DNA of 64,000 nucleotides, taken from positions 992,001 through 1,056,000 of the forward strand of contig NZ_JAFZ01000001.1 in the NCBI RefSeq assembly GCF_000526395.1, in the 5' to 3' direction. Source of the DNA: Aminobacterium mobile DSM 12262. GTDB taxonomy: Bacteria > Synergistota > Synergistia > Synergistales > Aminobacteriaceae. The first letter of the stretch is position 1. Each line of letters opens with the position of its first letter. The translations under genes were made by a program, and so were the position numbers. Under the pieces are notes generated by a model. The model was not told where the DNA came from. It was given only the letters and a program-made list of their open reading frames with translations, and made no database searches. Shown here piece after piece: positions 53,011 through 63,682 of this stretch.

Positions 53011-54540
53011 TTAATGACGAAATGTTCGCCAGCCACTAATGAACATGGAGATTCCAAGTTCTTGGGCTTTCGCGAAAACCTCATCGTCTCGAACAGATCC
53101 GCCAGGCTGTATAATGGCCGTTATTCCAGCCTTTGCTGCAGATTCTACTCCGTCAGGGAAGGGAAAGAATGCGTCACTGGCCATTACAGCTTCTTTAGCT
53201 CTCTCTTGGGCCTGATGGGTCGCGAAGTCTACTGCAAAAACGCGACTACAGAATCCCATGCCTATTCCTACGGCTTCGCCGTCTTTTACTATAGCCACTG
53301 CGTTGCTTTTTGACAGATATGCTACTTTCCAGGCGAGAAGGAGATCATCCCAAAGGTCTTCGCGTTTCGGTCCAATCCATGTGCCTTTATCAGGATTCGG
53401 AATAGGTGGAAGCATGTCTTTTTGTACAAGGAATCCACTCCAAGTGCTGGTTACTTGCCAGGGGAACACACGGCCTCCTTGCCATTTCAAGATGCGAAGA
53501 GAAGGTTTCTCTTGTTTTAAGAAAGCGAGGGCCTCTTGAGAAATATCTGGAGTAAGAATTACTTCCGTAAAGTGTTGAGCGATAGAGCGCGCCGTATTCA
53601 TATCAAGAGGGCGTGAAAATCCTACAACACCGCCAAATGCCGAAAGAGGGTCGCAGCGGAAGGCTTTTTCGTAGGCTTCTTTCGATGTTTTCCCGTAAGC
53701 CATGCCACAGGGGGTGGTGTGTTTGATAACTAAGGCTCCAGGAGCGTCCTGGAGAAGGGCGGCTCCTCTCATGGCACAATCAAGATCGAGAATGTTGTTA
53801 TACGAGAGAGGCTTTCCTGCAAGCTGTTCCCATGGCAGCTCTTCCAGGCGGGGAAGATAAAGAGCCGCTTCTTGATGGGGATTTTCCCCGTAACGTAAGG
53901 TCTGTACTTCTTTTAAGGGTATGGATAGTTCTTTGCGAAATTCTGTGGTAGCTCCCAGTTCTTGGGAGAGACCATCGAAAATAGCACCATCATAGGCAGC
54001 AGTGTGAGCAAAAGCCTTCAATGCCAGATTTTGCCGGGTAGGAAGAGTTACGTCACTTTCAGCGTCCAGTTCTTCCAGCACACGAGAGTAGTCTTCCGGG
54101 TCTGTGAGTATAATAACGTGAGGATAATTTTTAGCCCCGGCTCGAATAAGAGTTACTCCGCCTATGTCTATGTTCTCTAAAAGTTCATCTATATGGGCCC
54201 TTTTTTTAGCGACTTCTTCGAAGGGATACAGGTTGCAAACGACCATGGAAATAAGGGGGATGTTGTATTGTTCAACATCTTTTATGTCTTCTTGAAGCTG
54301 GCGGCGTGCAAGAATGCCTCCGGAAATGAGGGGATGTAGAGTCTTAACTCGCCCTCCAAGAATATGGGGGAAACCAGTGAGGTCTGAAACCTCCAGAACC
54401 TCAACTCCTGCTTCCCGGAGCTTTGTGGCTGTACCAGAACTTGATACTATTTGCCATCCCCGCTCTATAAGATTTTTTGCAAAATCCACAATGCCCTTTT
54501 TATCAAAAACCGAAATGAGGGCTCTTTTAGTAGCTGTCAT
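53011..54540 (-). CDS. purH: AICAR formyltransferase/IMP cyclohydrolase
   Basis: This 509-residue bifunctional enzyme performs the last two steps to IMP. N-terminal MGS-like cyclohydrolase domain (about 1-190, SSSGTATKLREAG, FPHILGGRVKTLHP), then the formyltransferase domain with RYGENPHQEAALY and KHTTPCGMAYG. Start 54540 has GGGAGGAG upstream; the longer frame to 54561 is inside purN. It overlaps purN by 14 bases. Confidence 0.97.
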   Translation of the reverse strand: MTATKRALISVFDKKGIVDFAKNLIERGWQIVSSSGTATKLREAGVEVLEVSDLTGFPHILGGRVKTLHPLISGGILARRQLQEDIKDVEQYNIPLISMVVCNLYPFEEVAKKRAHIDELLENIDIGGVTLIRAGAKNYPHVIILTDPEDYSRVLEELDAESDVTLPTRQNLALKAFAHTAAYDGAIFDGLSQELGATTEFRKELSIPLKEVQTLRYGENPHQEAALYLPRLEELPWEQLAGKPLSYNNILDLDCAMRGAALLQDAPGALVIKHTTPCGMAYGKTSKEAYEKAFRCDPLSAFGGVVGFSRPLDMNTARSIAQHFTEVILTPDISQEALAFLKQEKPSLRILKWQGGRVFPWQVTSTWSGFLVQKDMLPPIPNPDKGTWIGPKREDLWDDLLLAWKVAYLSKSNAVAIVKDGEAVGIGMGFCSRVFAVDFATHQAQERAKEAVMASDAFFPFPDGVESAAKAGITAIIQPGGSVRDDEVFAKAQELGISMFISGWRTFRH

Positions 54541-55135
54541 TAATGGCTCTCCTCCCGTCAAAAGAATATTGACCTTCTATTGCCTTTTTGAGGGTCTTCC
54601 AATAAAGATCATGTTCAGTCTCATGAATCTTCGTTGTGAGGCTGTCTAGCGTGTCCTCCTCTTTGATGACTATGGCTTTCTGGGCAAGAATAATGCCGGA
54701 ATCCATGCCTCGATCTACAAGATGAATTGTTATCCCTGTTACTTTAACGCCGTATTCCCATGCATCCAAAATAGCTCTGTTCCCAGGGAAAGAGGGGAGA
54801 AGAGCAGGGTGGATATTAAGTATCTTTCCTTCCCATCTGTTTACAAACCATGGAGAGAGAATTCTCATAAAACCTGCCAGAACAATCCATTGGACATGAT
54901 GAGAACGACACATTTCGTCAAGCACCCTTTCAGCTTCTTCCTTCCCCTTCTCTTTGTAAGGAAGAATTTCTGTCTTTATTCCCATGGCTTGTGCCAGGAG
55001 CAGCCCTTCCGCTTTTGATGTATCGCTGGCAATGAAGGGGATTTCACAGGAGAGGTCTCCTGACTCCTTCCGGTCTAACAGGGCTTTCATATTTGTCCCT
55101 TTGCCGGAAATTAAAATGGCAACTGATGCCGTCAT
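54527..55135 (-). CDS. purN: Phosphoribosylglycinamide formyltransferase PurN
   Basis: This 202-residue folate-dependent GAR transformylase has ISGKGTNMKALLD, LAGFMRILSP and NIHPALLPSFPG (catalytic Asn/His), then HLVDRGMDSGIILAQ (catalytic Asp). Its start overlaps the purM stop (ATGA). Usual length. Confidence 0.96.
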   Translation of the reverse strand: MTASVAILISGKGTNMKALLDRKESGDLSCEIPFIASDTSKAEGLLLAQAMGIKTEILPYKEKGKEEAERVLDEMCRSHHVQWIVLAGFMRILSPWFVNRWEGKILNIHPALLPSFPGNRAILDAWEYGVKVTGITIHLVDRGMDSGIILAQKAIVIKEEDTLDSLTTKIHETEHDLYWKTLKKAIEGQYSFDGRRAINDSY

Positions 55136-56130
55136 GCCGAGACTACCTCTCCAAATACAATGGGAGATTCCCCTTCTTTTTTGAGAAAGGTGACAAGAGA
55201 ATCTTTATCTTGAGGTGAAACAATAAAACAAAAACCGATGCCGAGGTTGAATACATGCCGCATTTCTTTCTCTTCTACGCCGGCATTGGCTATAAGGTTA
55301 AAAATAGCCGGCCTTTCCCATGCAGAAAAATCTAGGCGTAAAGTCAGTCCTGAAGGAAGAGCCCTCTGGATATTCTCTTCTAACCCACCGCCTGTAATGT
55401 GAGCCATTCCCCGTATCTCATGGTTTTCGAGTGCTTTCATGACAATACGAGGATAGAGGCGAGTTGGGCGTAGTAGGTTTTTTGCCAAAGATTCTTCGAG
55501 TTCTGGAAGGACTTCGTGGAGAGGCAGAGCTTTTGGCCCCTCTAGCAACGCTTTTCGTACAAGGGAAAAACCGTTGCTGTGAACTCCGGAGCTCGGTAGC
55601 CCCACAAGTATATCTCCTTTGGTAATATGACTTCCATTTATAACTGATCGAGAAGAGACCATGCCCACGGCAAAGCCAGCTACATCGAAGCCTGTTTTTG
55701 GATAGACGCCTGGCATTTCTGCTGTTTCTCCTCCAAGGAGTGCACAGCCGCTTTCTGTGCATGCTTCGGCCACACCCTGAACAATAGGTTCCAGTACGTG
55801 TTGATCAAGATAGCCACAGGCAATATAGTCGAGGAAAAATAGAGGGCGAGCGCCGCATGTAATGAGGTCGTTTACGTTCATGGCTACGAGGTCTTGTCCA
55901 AGTCCCTTGTAGTCGGAAGCAGCCTTGGCTACTTCAAGCTTCGTCCCCACCCCGTCACAGCATCCAGCTAAGAGGAGGTCTTCTGTAATGCGGTAGAGTC
56001 CGCTGAATCCCCCAATTCCCCCCACAACGTTAGGGTCTCGAGGTTGGGAATTGACAATGCGTCCAATTGTCTTTACCCATGCATTCCCGCTATTAATATC
56101 TACTCCAGCTTCTTTATAACTCCAAATCAT
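55132..56130 (-). CDS. purM: Phosphoribosylformylglycinamidine cyclo-ligase
   Basis: This AIR synthetase of about 332 residues starts at 56130, with AAGGAG 9 bases upstream, inside the purF end. Motifs: YKEAGVDINSGNAWV, ATKL-like CDGVGTKLEVAK, DLVAMNVNDLITCGA and HITGGGLEENI. The upstream extension to 56199 is not needed. Usual length. Confidence 0.96.
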   Translation of the reverse strand: MIWSYKEAGVDINSGNAWVKTIGRIVNSQPRDPNVVGGIGGFSGLYRITEDLLLAGCCDGVGTKLEVAKAASDYKGLGQDLVAMNVNDLITCGARPLFFLDYIACGYLDQHVLEPIVQGVAEACTESGCALLGGETAEMPGVYPKTGFDVAGFAVGMVSSRSVINGSHITKGDILVGLPSSGVHSNGFSLVRKALLEGPKALPLHEVLPELEESLAKNLLRPTRLYPRIVMKALENHEIRGMAHITGGGLEENIQRALPSGLTLRLDFSAWERPAIFNLIANAGVEEKEMRHVFNLGIGFCFIVSPQDKDSLVTFLKKEGESPIVFGEVVSA

Positions 56131-57487
56131 CCGGCTCTTCTCCTTCCATATATTCCCCAGTAAAGCAGGCGGTACATAGTTCGCTCTTAGGAAGCCCAAT
56201 GGCGGTTATAAGATCTTCTTCAGTAATATATTGCAATGAATCGGCTCCGATTTTCTTTTGCAATTCCTTTATATCCATTCGAGCCGCAGCCAGCTCGACT
56301 CGGCTTGGTGTATCGATTCCGTAGTAACAAGGGAAGCATACAGGAGGCGACGATATTCGCACGTGAATCTCTTGGGCGCCACAAGATCTGATCATCGCTA
56401 TAATTCTCTGACTGGTAGTACCTCGAACAATAGAATCGTCGATAACGACTATTTTTCGGTCCTTAGTAAGTTCCGTAATGGGATTTAGTTTTATCCTGAC
56501 CCCTAATTCGCGAACTCGTTGGGTAGGATCAATGAATGTTCGTCCTACATAACGATTTCTGACAATGGCTTTTTCGTAGGGGAGGCCGCTGCCTTCCGCA
56601 AAGCCCATAGAGGCTATAGTTCCGCTGTCTGGCATTCCCGTAACCATATGAGCACCTGGACACGGTGCGCGATGGGCAAGACAGTGCCCCAGAGCTTTTC
56701 GTACAGCATAAACAGATTTCCCTGCTAAAACGCTATCAGGCCTGGCAAAATAAACATACTCAAAAGAACACTGATAGTGTCGTTTTACCTGGACTGGTAT
56801 TTTTATAGAGTGAAGTCCTTCTTTGTCTATAACCACTACTTCACCGGGAGAAACTTCTCGAATAACTTGAGCTCCCACCAGATCAAGGGCGCAGGTCTCT
56901 GACGAGATGTACGTAATATCCTCTCGCTGACCGAGAACGAGAGGTCGGAACCCCCAAGGGTCTCTTGCCGCTACGAGTGTGCCGTTAAGGATGATGGCGA
57001 GAGAATAAGCCCCTCTCAGTCGTCGCAACGAATCTATGAGAGCGTCGATAAAGGGTTTATGAGGTTGATGGGCCATAAGATGCAGCAAGACCTCTGTGTC
57101 AGTTTGAGAATGGAAAATAGCCCCTCTATTCTCAAGATACTGTTTTAGGGCTTCAGCATTGGTGATATTCCCATTATGGGCTACTGCCACAGATCCCTTC
57201 GAATTACTGGCAGTAAGAGGCTGGGCATTATTAATGTCCGAGCCTCCTGCAGTAGAGTAACGAACGTGGCCAATAGCGCAGTTCGTATTGATCTTTGCCA
57301 ATTCGCTTTGATCGAGCGCAAGGTGTACGAGACCGTTCCCACGTTGGGAATGCATGGTATTATCACTGTTGATCCATGTAATGCCAGCCGATTCCTGCCC
57401 CCGATGTTGCAAGGCATAGAGGCCGAGATAGACGTCTTCTAGAACGGAGTGCCCATTATGAGAAAAAGCCCCAAAGACACCGCACAT
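56114..57487 (-). CDS. purF: Amidophosphoribosyltransferase
   Basis: This 457-residue enzyme makes phosphoribosylamine, the committed step. Cys2 (MCGVFGAFSH) is the nucleophile after Met removal, with no propeptide. PRPP loop VVIDDSIVRGTTS. Cys residues in SSPPVCFPCYYG and LCTACFTGEY plus HYQCSFEYVYFARPDS suggest a [4Fe-4S] cluster of the B. subtilis type. Start adjoins the purL stop. Confidence 0.97.
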   Translation of the reverse strand: MCGVFGAFSHNGHSVLEDVYLGLYALQHRGQESAGITWINSDNTMHSQRGNGLVHLALDQSELAKINTNCAIGHVRYSTAGGSDINNAQPLTASNSKGSVAVAHNGNITNAEALKQYLENRGAIFHSQTDTEVLLHLMAHQPHKPFIDALIDSLRRLRGAYSLAIILNGTLVAARDPWGFRPLVLGQREDITYISSETCALDLVGAQVIREVSPGEVVVIDKEGLHSIKIPVQVKRHYQCSFEYVYFARPDSVLAGKSVYAVRKALGHCLAHRAPCPGAHMVTGMPDSGTIASMGFAEGSGLPYEKAIVRNRYVGRTFIDPTQRVRELGVRIKLNPITELTKDRKIVVIDDSIVRGTTSQRIIAMIRSCGAQEIHVRISSPPVCFPCYYGIDTPSRVELAAARMDIKELQKKIGADSLQYITEEDLITAIGLPKSELCTACFTGEYMEGEEPDDLEL

Positions 57488-59641
57488 TTATTTCCCCTCC
57501 CACCTTTGGCGAAGAGCAGAAACAGAGATATGGAAAAGATTTTTGCATGTCAAGTCTTTCCCTCCCACAGCCCCTAGTTCCATTAGAGGGAATCCTTTCC
57601 ACGTGGAAAGGAACTGGTCTACTTTTGATGAGGGCACGGCATAAATAGCTCGTGGTGATCCTTCCCCAAACAAAAACACATCGCCTCGTGTTGGGTATGA
57701 ACAGGCAATGGTTGCTCCTATCCCTGATTCAATCGCCTCTTTGGCCAAGGCTATAGCCAGACCTCCACCGGCAATGGCTCGTCCACTTCGCGCAAGTCCC
57801 TCTCTAGCTGTTTGTAAAGCTCTGTCGCAAAAATCTTTTTCAGCTTCTGGTACAAATGGAAGAGGACGTCCAGATACTTTACCAGTGGTTTGAAGTACAT
57901 ATTGGCTCCCTGAAAGAGGAGGGTTCATTGCACCTACAAGGAAGAGTATGTCCCCTTCCTGCCATTGTCCGCTTGGAAGATATGAGGAATAAGAATCTAT
58001 GACTCCTACTGTCCCTATTACTGGCGTCGGATAAATCCGCTGAGAAGAACTCTCATTGTAAAGGCTTACATTTCCAGACACTACAGGACATTCCAACTCC
58101 CGACAGCAGTCTGCCATCCCTTTTATAACTTGTTCGAGCTCCCAGTACTGTTCAGGTACTTCGGGGGACGGGAAATTGAGGCAATCTGTAAGTCCTAGAG
58201 GCAAGGCTCCTGCCACTGTCAAGGCTCGGATTGTTTTGGCCACACTCTCAGCACCCCCGCGATAGGGGTCGAGATAGCATTTCCACGGATCTGAATCCAT
58301 AGCCATGGCTACAAGACGTTCCGTCCCTTTTACTCGTATTACGCTCACTGGGGCTCCTGGCCCTTGGACTGTGTTGGTTTGAACCATCTGATCATATTGT
58401 TGATAGATCCATTTTTTATCCCCTAAAGATGGAGTGCCTAAAAGATCAAGGATGGCTGTATTGAAGTTATTCGGCAGGGGAAGCTCTTCTATATGGAACT
58501 CCCATCTATTCTCCAGATTTTCAGGGCGTCGGGAAGGCCAGGATATTGAAGGGCAACGCTCTCCTATAAGAGAGGCTGGCATTTCTGCAACGATCTCTGA
58601 GCCCCACATAATCGTATATTGATCTCCCAGTACCGTTTCTCCAATATCAGTGCAGTCGAGTTCCCACTTCTTAGCAATAACTTCTACTTCTTCCTTATCC
58701 TTAGGTTCAACGATGAGGAGCATCCGTTCCTGAGACTCTGAAAGGGCTATTTCCCACGGAGTCATACCTTCTTCTCGAAGGAGAACTTTATCAAAGTGTA
58801 GAATCATTCCGACACCGCTTTTTGCAGCGATTTCGCTTGATGAAGACGTGATGCCAGCAGCTCCCATATCCTGCATGCTTACAATAAGTCCTTTGTCTCG
58901 AAGCTCAAGACAAGCTTCGATCAGCAGCTTCTCGGCGAAAGGGTCACCTATTTGGATGGATGGACGACTAGATTTCGTATCGTCAGATAGTTCTGCAGAG
59001 GCGAAAGCTGCGCCCGCTATACCATCTCGTCCCGTTTTAGAGCCGAGGATGAGAACCCGAAGACCAGGTTTGGCTGTTTGAGAGCTTACGAGGCTGTCTA
59101 GGCGTACAAGTCCGAGGTTAAATGCATTGACGAGGGGGTTGTCAGTGTAACAGGAATCATAAAGGGTCTTCCCGCCTACAGTTGGAACTCCTACTGCATT
59201 TCCATACCCCCCGATCCCTTCCACAATTCCATTGGCTAAAGTCCGCGTTCTGGGATTGTCGGGAGCACCAAAGAAGAGCCCGTCCATAGAAGCTACCGGT
59301 CTTGCTCCAAGAGCCAGAATATCGCGAATAATTCCGCCGACGCCAGTAGCTGCTCCTTGGTAGGGAGCAACGGCAGATGGGTGATTATGACTTTCTGCTT
59401 TAAATGCAACGCCCCATCCCTCGCCAATATTTACGACCCCGGCATTCTCGCCAGGTCCTAGTACTACAAACTCTCCTTTTATAGGGAAATTGCGAAGCAG
59501 ATGTTTTGTAGATTTATAGCTGCAATGTTCTGACCACATGACCCCCATAATTCTCAATTCTGTTTCATTGGGCTCACGGCCAAGAACCTTCTTGAGTTCT
59601 TCGTATTCTTCTCGTCTAAGACCAGCTGCGCGATAATCCAT
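57488..59641 (-). CDS. purL: Phosphoribosylformylglycinamidine synthase large subunit PurL
   Basis: This 717-residue small-type PurL works with PurS and PurQ. Start 59641 ([17 protein letters not shown]) follows AAGGAAGGTG; the frame to 59710 lies inside purQ. Motifs [28 protein letters not shown] and [15 protein letters not shown]. Length suits the three-subunit enzyme. Confidence 0.97.
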   Translation of the reverse strand: MDYRAAGLRREEYEELKKVLGREPNETELRIMGVMWSEHCSYKSTKHLLRNFPIKGEFVVLGPGENAGVVNIGEGWGVAFKAESHNHPSAVAPYQGAATGVGGIIRDILALGARPVASMDGLFFGAPDNPRTRTLANGIVEGIGGYGNAVGVPTVGGKTLYDSCYTDNPLVNAFNLGLVRLDSLVSSQTAKPGLRVLILGSKTGRDGIAGAAFASAELSDDTKSSRPSIQIGDPFAEKLLIEACLELRDKGLIVSMQDMGAAGITSSSSEIAAKSGVGMILHFDKVLLREEGMTPWEIALSESQERMLLIVEPKDKEEVEVIAKKWELDCTDIGETVLGDQYTIMWGSEIVAEMPASLIGERCPSISWPSRRPENLENRWEFHIEELPLPNNFNTAILDLLGTPSLGDKKWIYQQYDQMVQTNTVQGPGAPVSVIRVKGTERLVAMAMDSDPWKCYLDPYRGGAESVAKTIRALTVAGALPLGLTDCLNFPSPEVPEQYWELEQVIKGMADCCRELECPVVSGNVSLYNESSSQRIYPTPVIGTVGVIDSYSSYLPSGQWQEGDILFLVGAMNPPLSGSQYVLQTTGKVSGRPLPFVPEAEKDFCDRALQTAREGLARSGRAIAGGGLAIALAKEAIESGIGATIACSYPTRGDVFLFGEGSPRAIYAVPSSKVDQFLSTWKGFPLMELGAVGGKDLTCKNLFHISVSALRQRWEGK

Positions 59642-59642
59642 A

Positions 59643-60347
59643 TCAGACACCTTCCTTTGCAATCCAGGCTTCGATAGATTGCCATGTAAGAATTCCATCT
59701 GTACCACCAAGTATTTCTTCGCTGGCCCGTTCCGGGTGGGGCATTAAACCAAGAACATTTCCTTTTAAGTTTGTAATACCCGCAATGTCATGAAGAGAGC
59801 CGTTCGGATTGTATTCTTCCCCGCATTTCCCCTCAGGAGAAACGTAACGAAAAACAACTTGATTATTTTTTTCAAGCTCTTCTAACTCTTTGCTGGGAAG
59901 ATAATAAAGGCCTTCATGATGAGCTATGGGAAATTGGACCACCTGTGCTTGCTTATAAAGGTTGGTAAAGGGGAGATCTGTACGTTCTACTTTGAGATAA
60001 CATGGTTTGCAAATAAATCTCAAGTTTTTATTTGCGAGTAAGGTCCCGGGGAGAAGCCCCGCTTCTGTCAGAATTTGGAACCCGTTACAAATTCCGAGTA
60101 CGAGCCCTCCATCTTCTGCAAATTCTTTTATTGACCCCATAATAGGGGAACGAGCTGCCATAGCACCAGTTCGTAAATAGTCTCCGTAAGAAAAACCACC
60201 AGGTAATACAACGAGATCCGTTTTTTCCGGAAGATTTTTTTCTCTATGCCACACTTTTTGAACATGGGCTTTAATCACGTGCTCCAAGGCATAAATGACG
60301 TCATGATCACAGTTGCTTCCAGGGAAAATAACCACACTTGCTTTCAC
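59643..60347 (-). CDS. purQ: Phosphoribosylformylglycinamidine synthase glutaminase subunit PurQ
   Basis: This 234-residue class I glutaminase starts at GTG 60347. Motifs: [31 protein letters not shown] (nucleophile Cys) and GLMPHPERA (His, Glu). Two bases after purS, two bases before purL. Confidence 0.97.
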   Translation of the reverse strand: MKASVVIFPGSNCDHDVIYALEHVIKAHVQKVWHREKNLPEKTDLVVLPGGFSYGDYLRTGAMAARSPIMGSIKEFAEDGGLVLGICNGFQILTEAGLLPGTLLANKNLRFICKPCYLKVERTDLPFTNLYKQAQVVQFPIAHHEGLYYLPSKELEELEKNNQVVFRYVSPEGKCGEEYNPNGSLHDIAGITNLKGNVLGLMPHPERASEEILGGTDGILTWQSIEAWIAKEGV

Positions 60348-60349
60348 GA

Positions 60350-60598
60350 CTATTCCTCCACTGTAATTGAAAAATCTTCAATGAGTGAGTTGACTAAAAG
60401 ATCGTCGCACATGGATTCTGCTTGCTTTCGGGCCTCTTCTACACTCTGAGCATTGATGGAAAGTTGAATATAACGTCCTATGCGAACATCCCTCAGATTT
60501 TTATACCCCATAGAAGCCAGGGAGCCAGCTACGGCTTTACCCTGACTGTCCAACACTCCATCTTTTAGATAAATTAGAATTTTTACATGAAATATCAT
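60350..60598 (-). CDS. purS: Phosphoribosylformylglycinamidine synthase subunit PurS
   Basis: This 82-residue small subunit is of usual length: KDGVLDSQGKAV, GYKNLRDVRIGRYI and EARKQAESMCDDLLVN. It bridges PurL and PurQ. Its ATG overlaps the purC stop by one base. Confidence 0.95.
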   Translation of the reverse strand: MIFHVKILIYLKDGVLDSQGKAVAGSLASMGYKNLRDVRIGRYIQLSINAQSVEEARKQAESMCDDLLVNSLIEDFSITVEE

Positions 60599-61317
60599 TA
60601 GTGCCCCTCCTTTTCAGAAATTCGTCGCCATATTTCCTGATATGCCCCAAGAACATCGCCAAGATCTTTGCGGAATCTATCTTTGTCTAGTTTCTGCATG
60701 GTTGTTTTGTCCCAGAATCGGCAGGTATCTGGAGACATTTCATCAGCGAGGAACAAAATGCCATTGGAATCCACTCCAAACTCAAGCTTAAAATCTACAA
60801 GAATAATGCCTATGGCATCAAAATAAGCGCTCATGAGAGCGTTTACTTTGATGCTGGTCTCTTTCATGAATGTAATTTGTTCCTTAGAGGCCCATCCAAA
60901 AAGTTCAGCATGATCTTCTGTGATGAGGGGGTCGCCAAGCTGATCGCTTTTATAATAAAACTCCACTAGAGGACGGGGGAGCTTTACATTTTCAGGTACA
61001 CCGAGTCTTTTACAGAGTGTTCCAGTTGTTATATTTCGGACGACAACTTCCACGGGAAGGATTCGTACTTTTTTTACGAGCTGATGCACATCGTCTATTT
61101 TTTTTATAAAATGGTTGGGAATGCCATTTTTATTCATATATTCAAAGAGAGCGGCACTGATGGAATTATTGAGAGACCCTTTCCCTTCAATAGAGCCCCT
61201 TTTTTGAGCGTTAAAAGCTGTGAGATCATTCTTATACTCGATTATAAGCGTGTCAGAATCGGATGTGGTAAACATTTTTTTTGCTTTACCTTCATATAAT
61301 AGCTCTCTTTTTTCCAT
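60598..61317 (-). CDS. purC: SAICAR synthetase
   Basis: This 239-residue enzyme joins CAIR with aspartate. Start 61317 follows GGAGGTG; the longer frame to 61335 begins inside that ribosome site. Motifs LLYEGKAKKMF, NDLTAFNAQKRGSIEGKG, VVRNITTGTLCKRLG and DEMSPDTCRFWD. First gene of the pur operon. Confidence 0.97.
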   Translation of the reverse strand: MEKRELLYEGKAKKMFTTSDSDTLIIEYKNDLTAFNAQKRGSIEGKGSLNNSISAALFEYMNKNGIPNHFIKKIDDVHQLVKKVRILPVEVVVRNITTGTLCKRLGVPENVKLPRPLVEFYYKSDQLGDPLITEDHAELFGWASKEQITFMKETSIKVNALMSAYFDAIGIILVDFKLEFGVDSNGILFLADEMSPDTCRFWDKTTMQKLDKDRFRKDLGDVLGAYQEIWRRISEKEGH

Positions 61318-61350
61318 AGAAAGCACCTCCGGCAAAATTGTTATGCTTAC

Positions 61351-61379
61351 ATTATCGTGATAGTTTGTTTAAATGTCAA
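61351..61379 (-). promoter_or_regulatory. Promoter of the pur operon
   Basis: On the minus strand TTGACA (61379-61374), 17 bases, GATAAT (61356-61351). Leader of about 27 nt; no riboswitch fits in it. Confidence 0.85.
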
Positions 61380-61441
61380 TATAAAATTTCCCCCGGAATG
61401 AAGAAGGGAATGATACTATGTTAAAAGAGATGGAGGAATAT

Positions 61442-61708
61442 ATGCTATCCACTGCGCTCATTTTTGAGGGTAGGGCTGGCGTTCGTATGGGGATAGCAAA
61501 GTTTTGCCTCTATGTATGTGCCACCTTATTGACAAGGAGTATTGTTCGCCTTGGTTCGGGTTTTCAACCCGCAGTAGTTGTATTTTCGTCAAAACGATAT
61601 GAATATGTGTGTTTCGCCTTTTCAGGTATAATTTCTCAGTATGAAGCTGTAGTTATAGCTGACGTACTTCTTAGGTTGGGTCCATTGGGTGGATTGGTTA
61701 CTGGATAA
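61442..61708 (+). CDS. Small unrecognised protein, possibly a degenerate HPr-fold protein
   Basis: This 88-residue protein has GGAGG 5 bases before ATG 61442. Its spacing of hydrophobic and small residues follows HPr: GVRMGIAKFCLYV in place of GLHARPA, a central beta-rich region, and a C-terminal helix EAVVIADVLLRLG. The active-site His is replaced (Arg), so it could not be a phosphocarrier. The identification is by pattern only. It is divergent from purC, and lepA follows at some distance. It may not be a real gene. Confidence 0.45.
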   Translation: MLSTALIFEGRAGVRMGIAKFCLYVCATLLTRSIVRLGSGFQPAVVVFSSKRYEYVCFAFSGIISQYEAVVIADVLLRLGPLGGLVTG

Positions 61709-61870
61709 ATCTATATTGATGAGGGATGTTTTTTCGAGGTGTGACATGCCTGAGATCAATTATCCTGAGCTGTAAGTGATCTTTTTTCAATAGATGGCCC
61801 GTTGGATTGAGTTTTTTTATAGAGAATCTTGAGTCTTCGAAAAAGAAGAAGCGGAGGGAATTTTCCTAAT

Positions 61871-63682
61871 ATGGATCTTTCAAAAATTCGAAACTTTTGT
61901 ATTATCGCCCACATCGATCATGGTAAGTCTACATTGGCCGATAGGCTCCTTGAATATACGGGAACAGTCGAAGGGCGTAAAATGCGGTCGCAGCTTCTCG
62001 ACTCCCTTGATCTGGAGCGAGAACGCGGCATTACTATAAAACTGGTCCCGGTACGTATGAACTATCGCGCGTTAGATGGCCAGGAGTATGTTTTAAATCT
62101 CATTGATACTCCCGGACATGTAGACTTTACATATGAAGTTTCTCGTTCAATTGCTTCCTGTGAGGGAGCTCTTTTGGTTGTAGATGCCTCTCAAGGTGTG
62201 GAAGCACAGACGGTGGCTAATGCCTACATGGCTGTAGATCATAATCTCGAGATCATTCCTGTAATAAACAAGATAGATCTTCCATCGGCTCATCCAGAAA
62301 CAGTGAAAGGCGAAATAGAAGAGGTAGTGGGCATTGATGCTGAAGATGCTATCCTGGCCAGTGCGAAAGAAGGAATTGGCATTCAGGATATTCTTGAACG
62401 GATAGTAGCATTAGTTCCAGCTCCCACTGGGGATGTAGATGGGGTTCTTCAAGCCCTGATTTTCGACTCTGTTTACGATAACTATCGTGGGGTCATTTGT
62501 TACGTTCGAGTGATGAACGGTACGCTGGAAGCCGGGCAGATGGTGAAGTTTATGGCTACGGGGTCTATGTATCAAATAGAGGAAGTTGGGGTATTCAAAC
62601 CACTTCTTGAGCCTGTAGAGAGTCTTTCTGCTGGAGAGGTAGGTTACGTAGTTGCTAATATAAAAACAGTAGCAGAAGCCCATGTAGGAGATACAATTAC
62701 AGATGGGAATAATCCATGTGCAATGGCTCTCCCAGGGTATAAAAAAGTTAAACCTGTTGTTTTTTGCGGTTTCTATCCGGTAGAGCGAGACGATTATCCT
62801 CAGCTTCGAGATGCGCTGGAAAAATTAACCCTCAACGATTCTTCAATTACCTTCGATCCAGAAACCTCTGTCGCATTGGGGTTCGGGTTTCGGTGCGGAT
62901 TCCTGGGCCTTTTGCATATGGATGTAGCCAAGGAACGGCTGCGCAGAGAATTTGGAGTGGAACTCGTCGCTACAGCTCCCAACGTTGTCTATGAGATTAC
63001 GCCCCAAAAAGGAGAGCCAATAGAAGCCCATCGTCCCTCGGATTTCCCGGATGTTTCTGAGATAGAAGAGGTGAGAGAGCCTATCATTCGCTTAACGAGC
63101 TTTCTTCCTTCAGAATATGTTGGGAAAGTTATGCAGCTCTGCCAAGATAAGCGAGGTACCTTTATCTCTATGGACTATCTCTCTCCAGAGCGGGTACGGT
63201 TAGTGTACGATCTGCCTCTGGCTGAATTTATTCTTGATTTTCATGACAAGCTCAAATCTCAGACTCGTGGGTTCGCCTCGCTGGATTATGAATATCGTGG
63301 TTTTAAAGCAGCTGACTTGGTGAGGGTAGATGTGTTGATCAACAACGAAGCGGCAGATGCCTTCTCTTTTATATGTCATAAGGATGCAGCCTATCATCGA
63401 GGGCAGGCAGTGGTTCGAAAGCTTAAGGAGCTCATTCCACGTCAACTTTTTGAGATCCCCATCCAGGCGTCCATAGGCAGGAGAGTCATTGTTCGTCAAA
63501 ACGTAAAAGCCCTTCGTAAAGACGTGTTGGCCAAGTGCTACGGAGGAGATATTTCCCGAAAGAGGAAATTACTTGAGAAGCAGAAGGAAGGAAAAAAGAA
63601 GATGAAGCAGATAGGAAGAGTATCCATTCCTCAAGAGGCATTTCTAGCCTTCCTTAAAGTGGATGAGGAGGATGAACAATAA
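61871..63682 (+). CDS. lepA: Elongation factor 4 (LepA)
   Basis: This 603-residue translational GTPase has G1 [26 protein letters not shown] (G2), [12 protein letters not shown] (G3) and NKIDLPSA (G4), then EF-G-like domains II-III-V and the LepA C-terminal domain ([26 protein letters not shown]). Start 61871 is preferred, with GGAGGG upstream; an upstream in-frame TTG (61829) has no ribosome site. The hemW-like gene overlaps its end. Confidence 0.97.
   Translation: MDLSKIRNFCIIAHIDHGKSTLADRLLEYTGTVEGRKMRSQLLDSLDLERERGITIKLVPVRMNYRALDGQEYVLNLIDTPGHVDFTYEVSRSIASCEGALLVVDASQGVEAQTVANAYMAVDHNLEIIPVINKIDLPSAHPETVKGEIEEVVGIDAEDAILASAKEGIGIQDILERIVALVPAPTGDVDGVLQALIFDSVYDNYRGVICYVRVMNGTLEAGQMVKFMATGSMYQIEEVGVFKPLLEPVESLSAGEVGYVVANIKTVAEAHVGDTITDGNNPCAMALPGYKKVKPVVFCGFYPVERDDYPQLRDALEKLTLNDSSITFDPETSVALGFGFRCGFLGLLHMDVAKERLRREFGVELVATAPNVVYEITPQKGEPIEAHRPSDFPDVSEIEEVREPIIRLTSFLPSEYVGKVMQLCQDKRGTFISMDYLSPERVRLVYDLPLAEFILDFHDKLKSQTRGFASLDYEYRGFKAADLVRVDVLINNEAADAFSFICHKDAAYHRGQAVVRKLKELIPRQLFEIPIQASIGRRVIVRQNVKALRKDVLAKCYGGDISRKRKLLEKQKEGKKKMKQIGRVSIPQEAFLAFLKVDEEDEQ

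Noticed and set aside
61318-61420. Riboswitch before purC
   Set aside because: The promoter leaves a leader of only about 27 nt.
61753-61787. Terminator upstream of lepA
   Set aside because: Stem of only six base pairs with an 18-base loop; too weak although a T-run follows.
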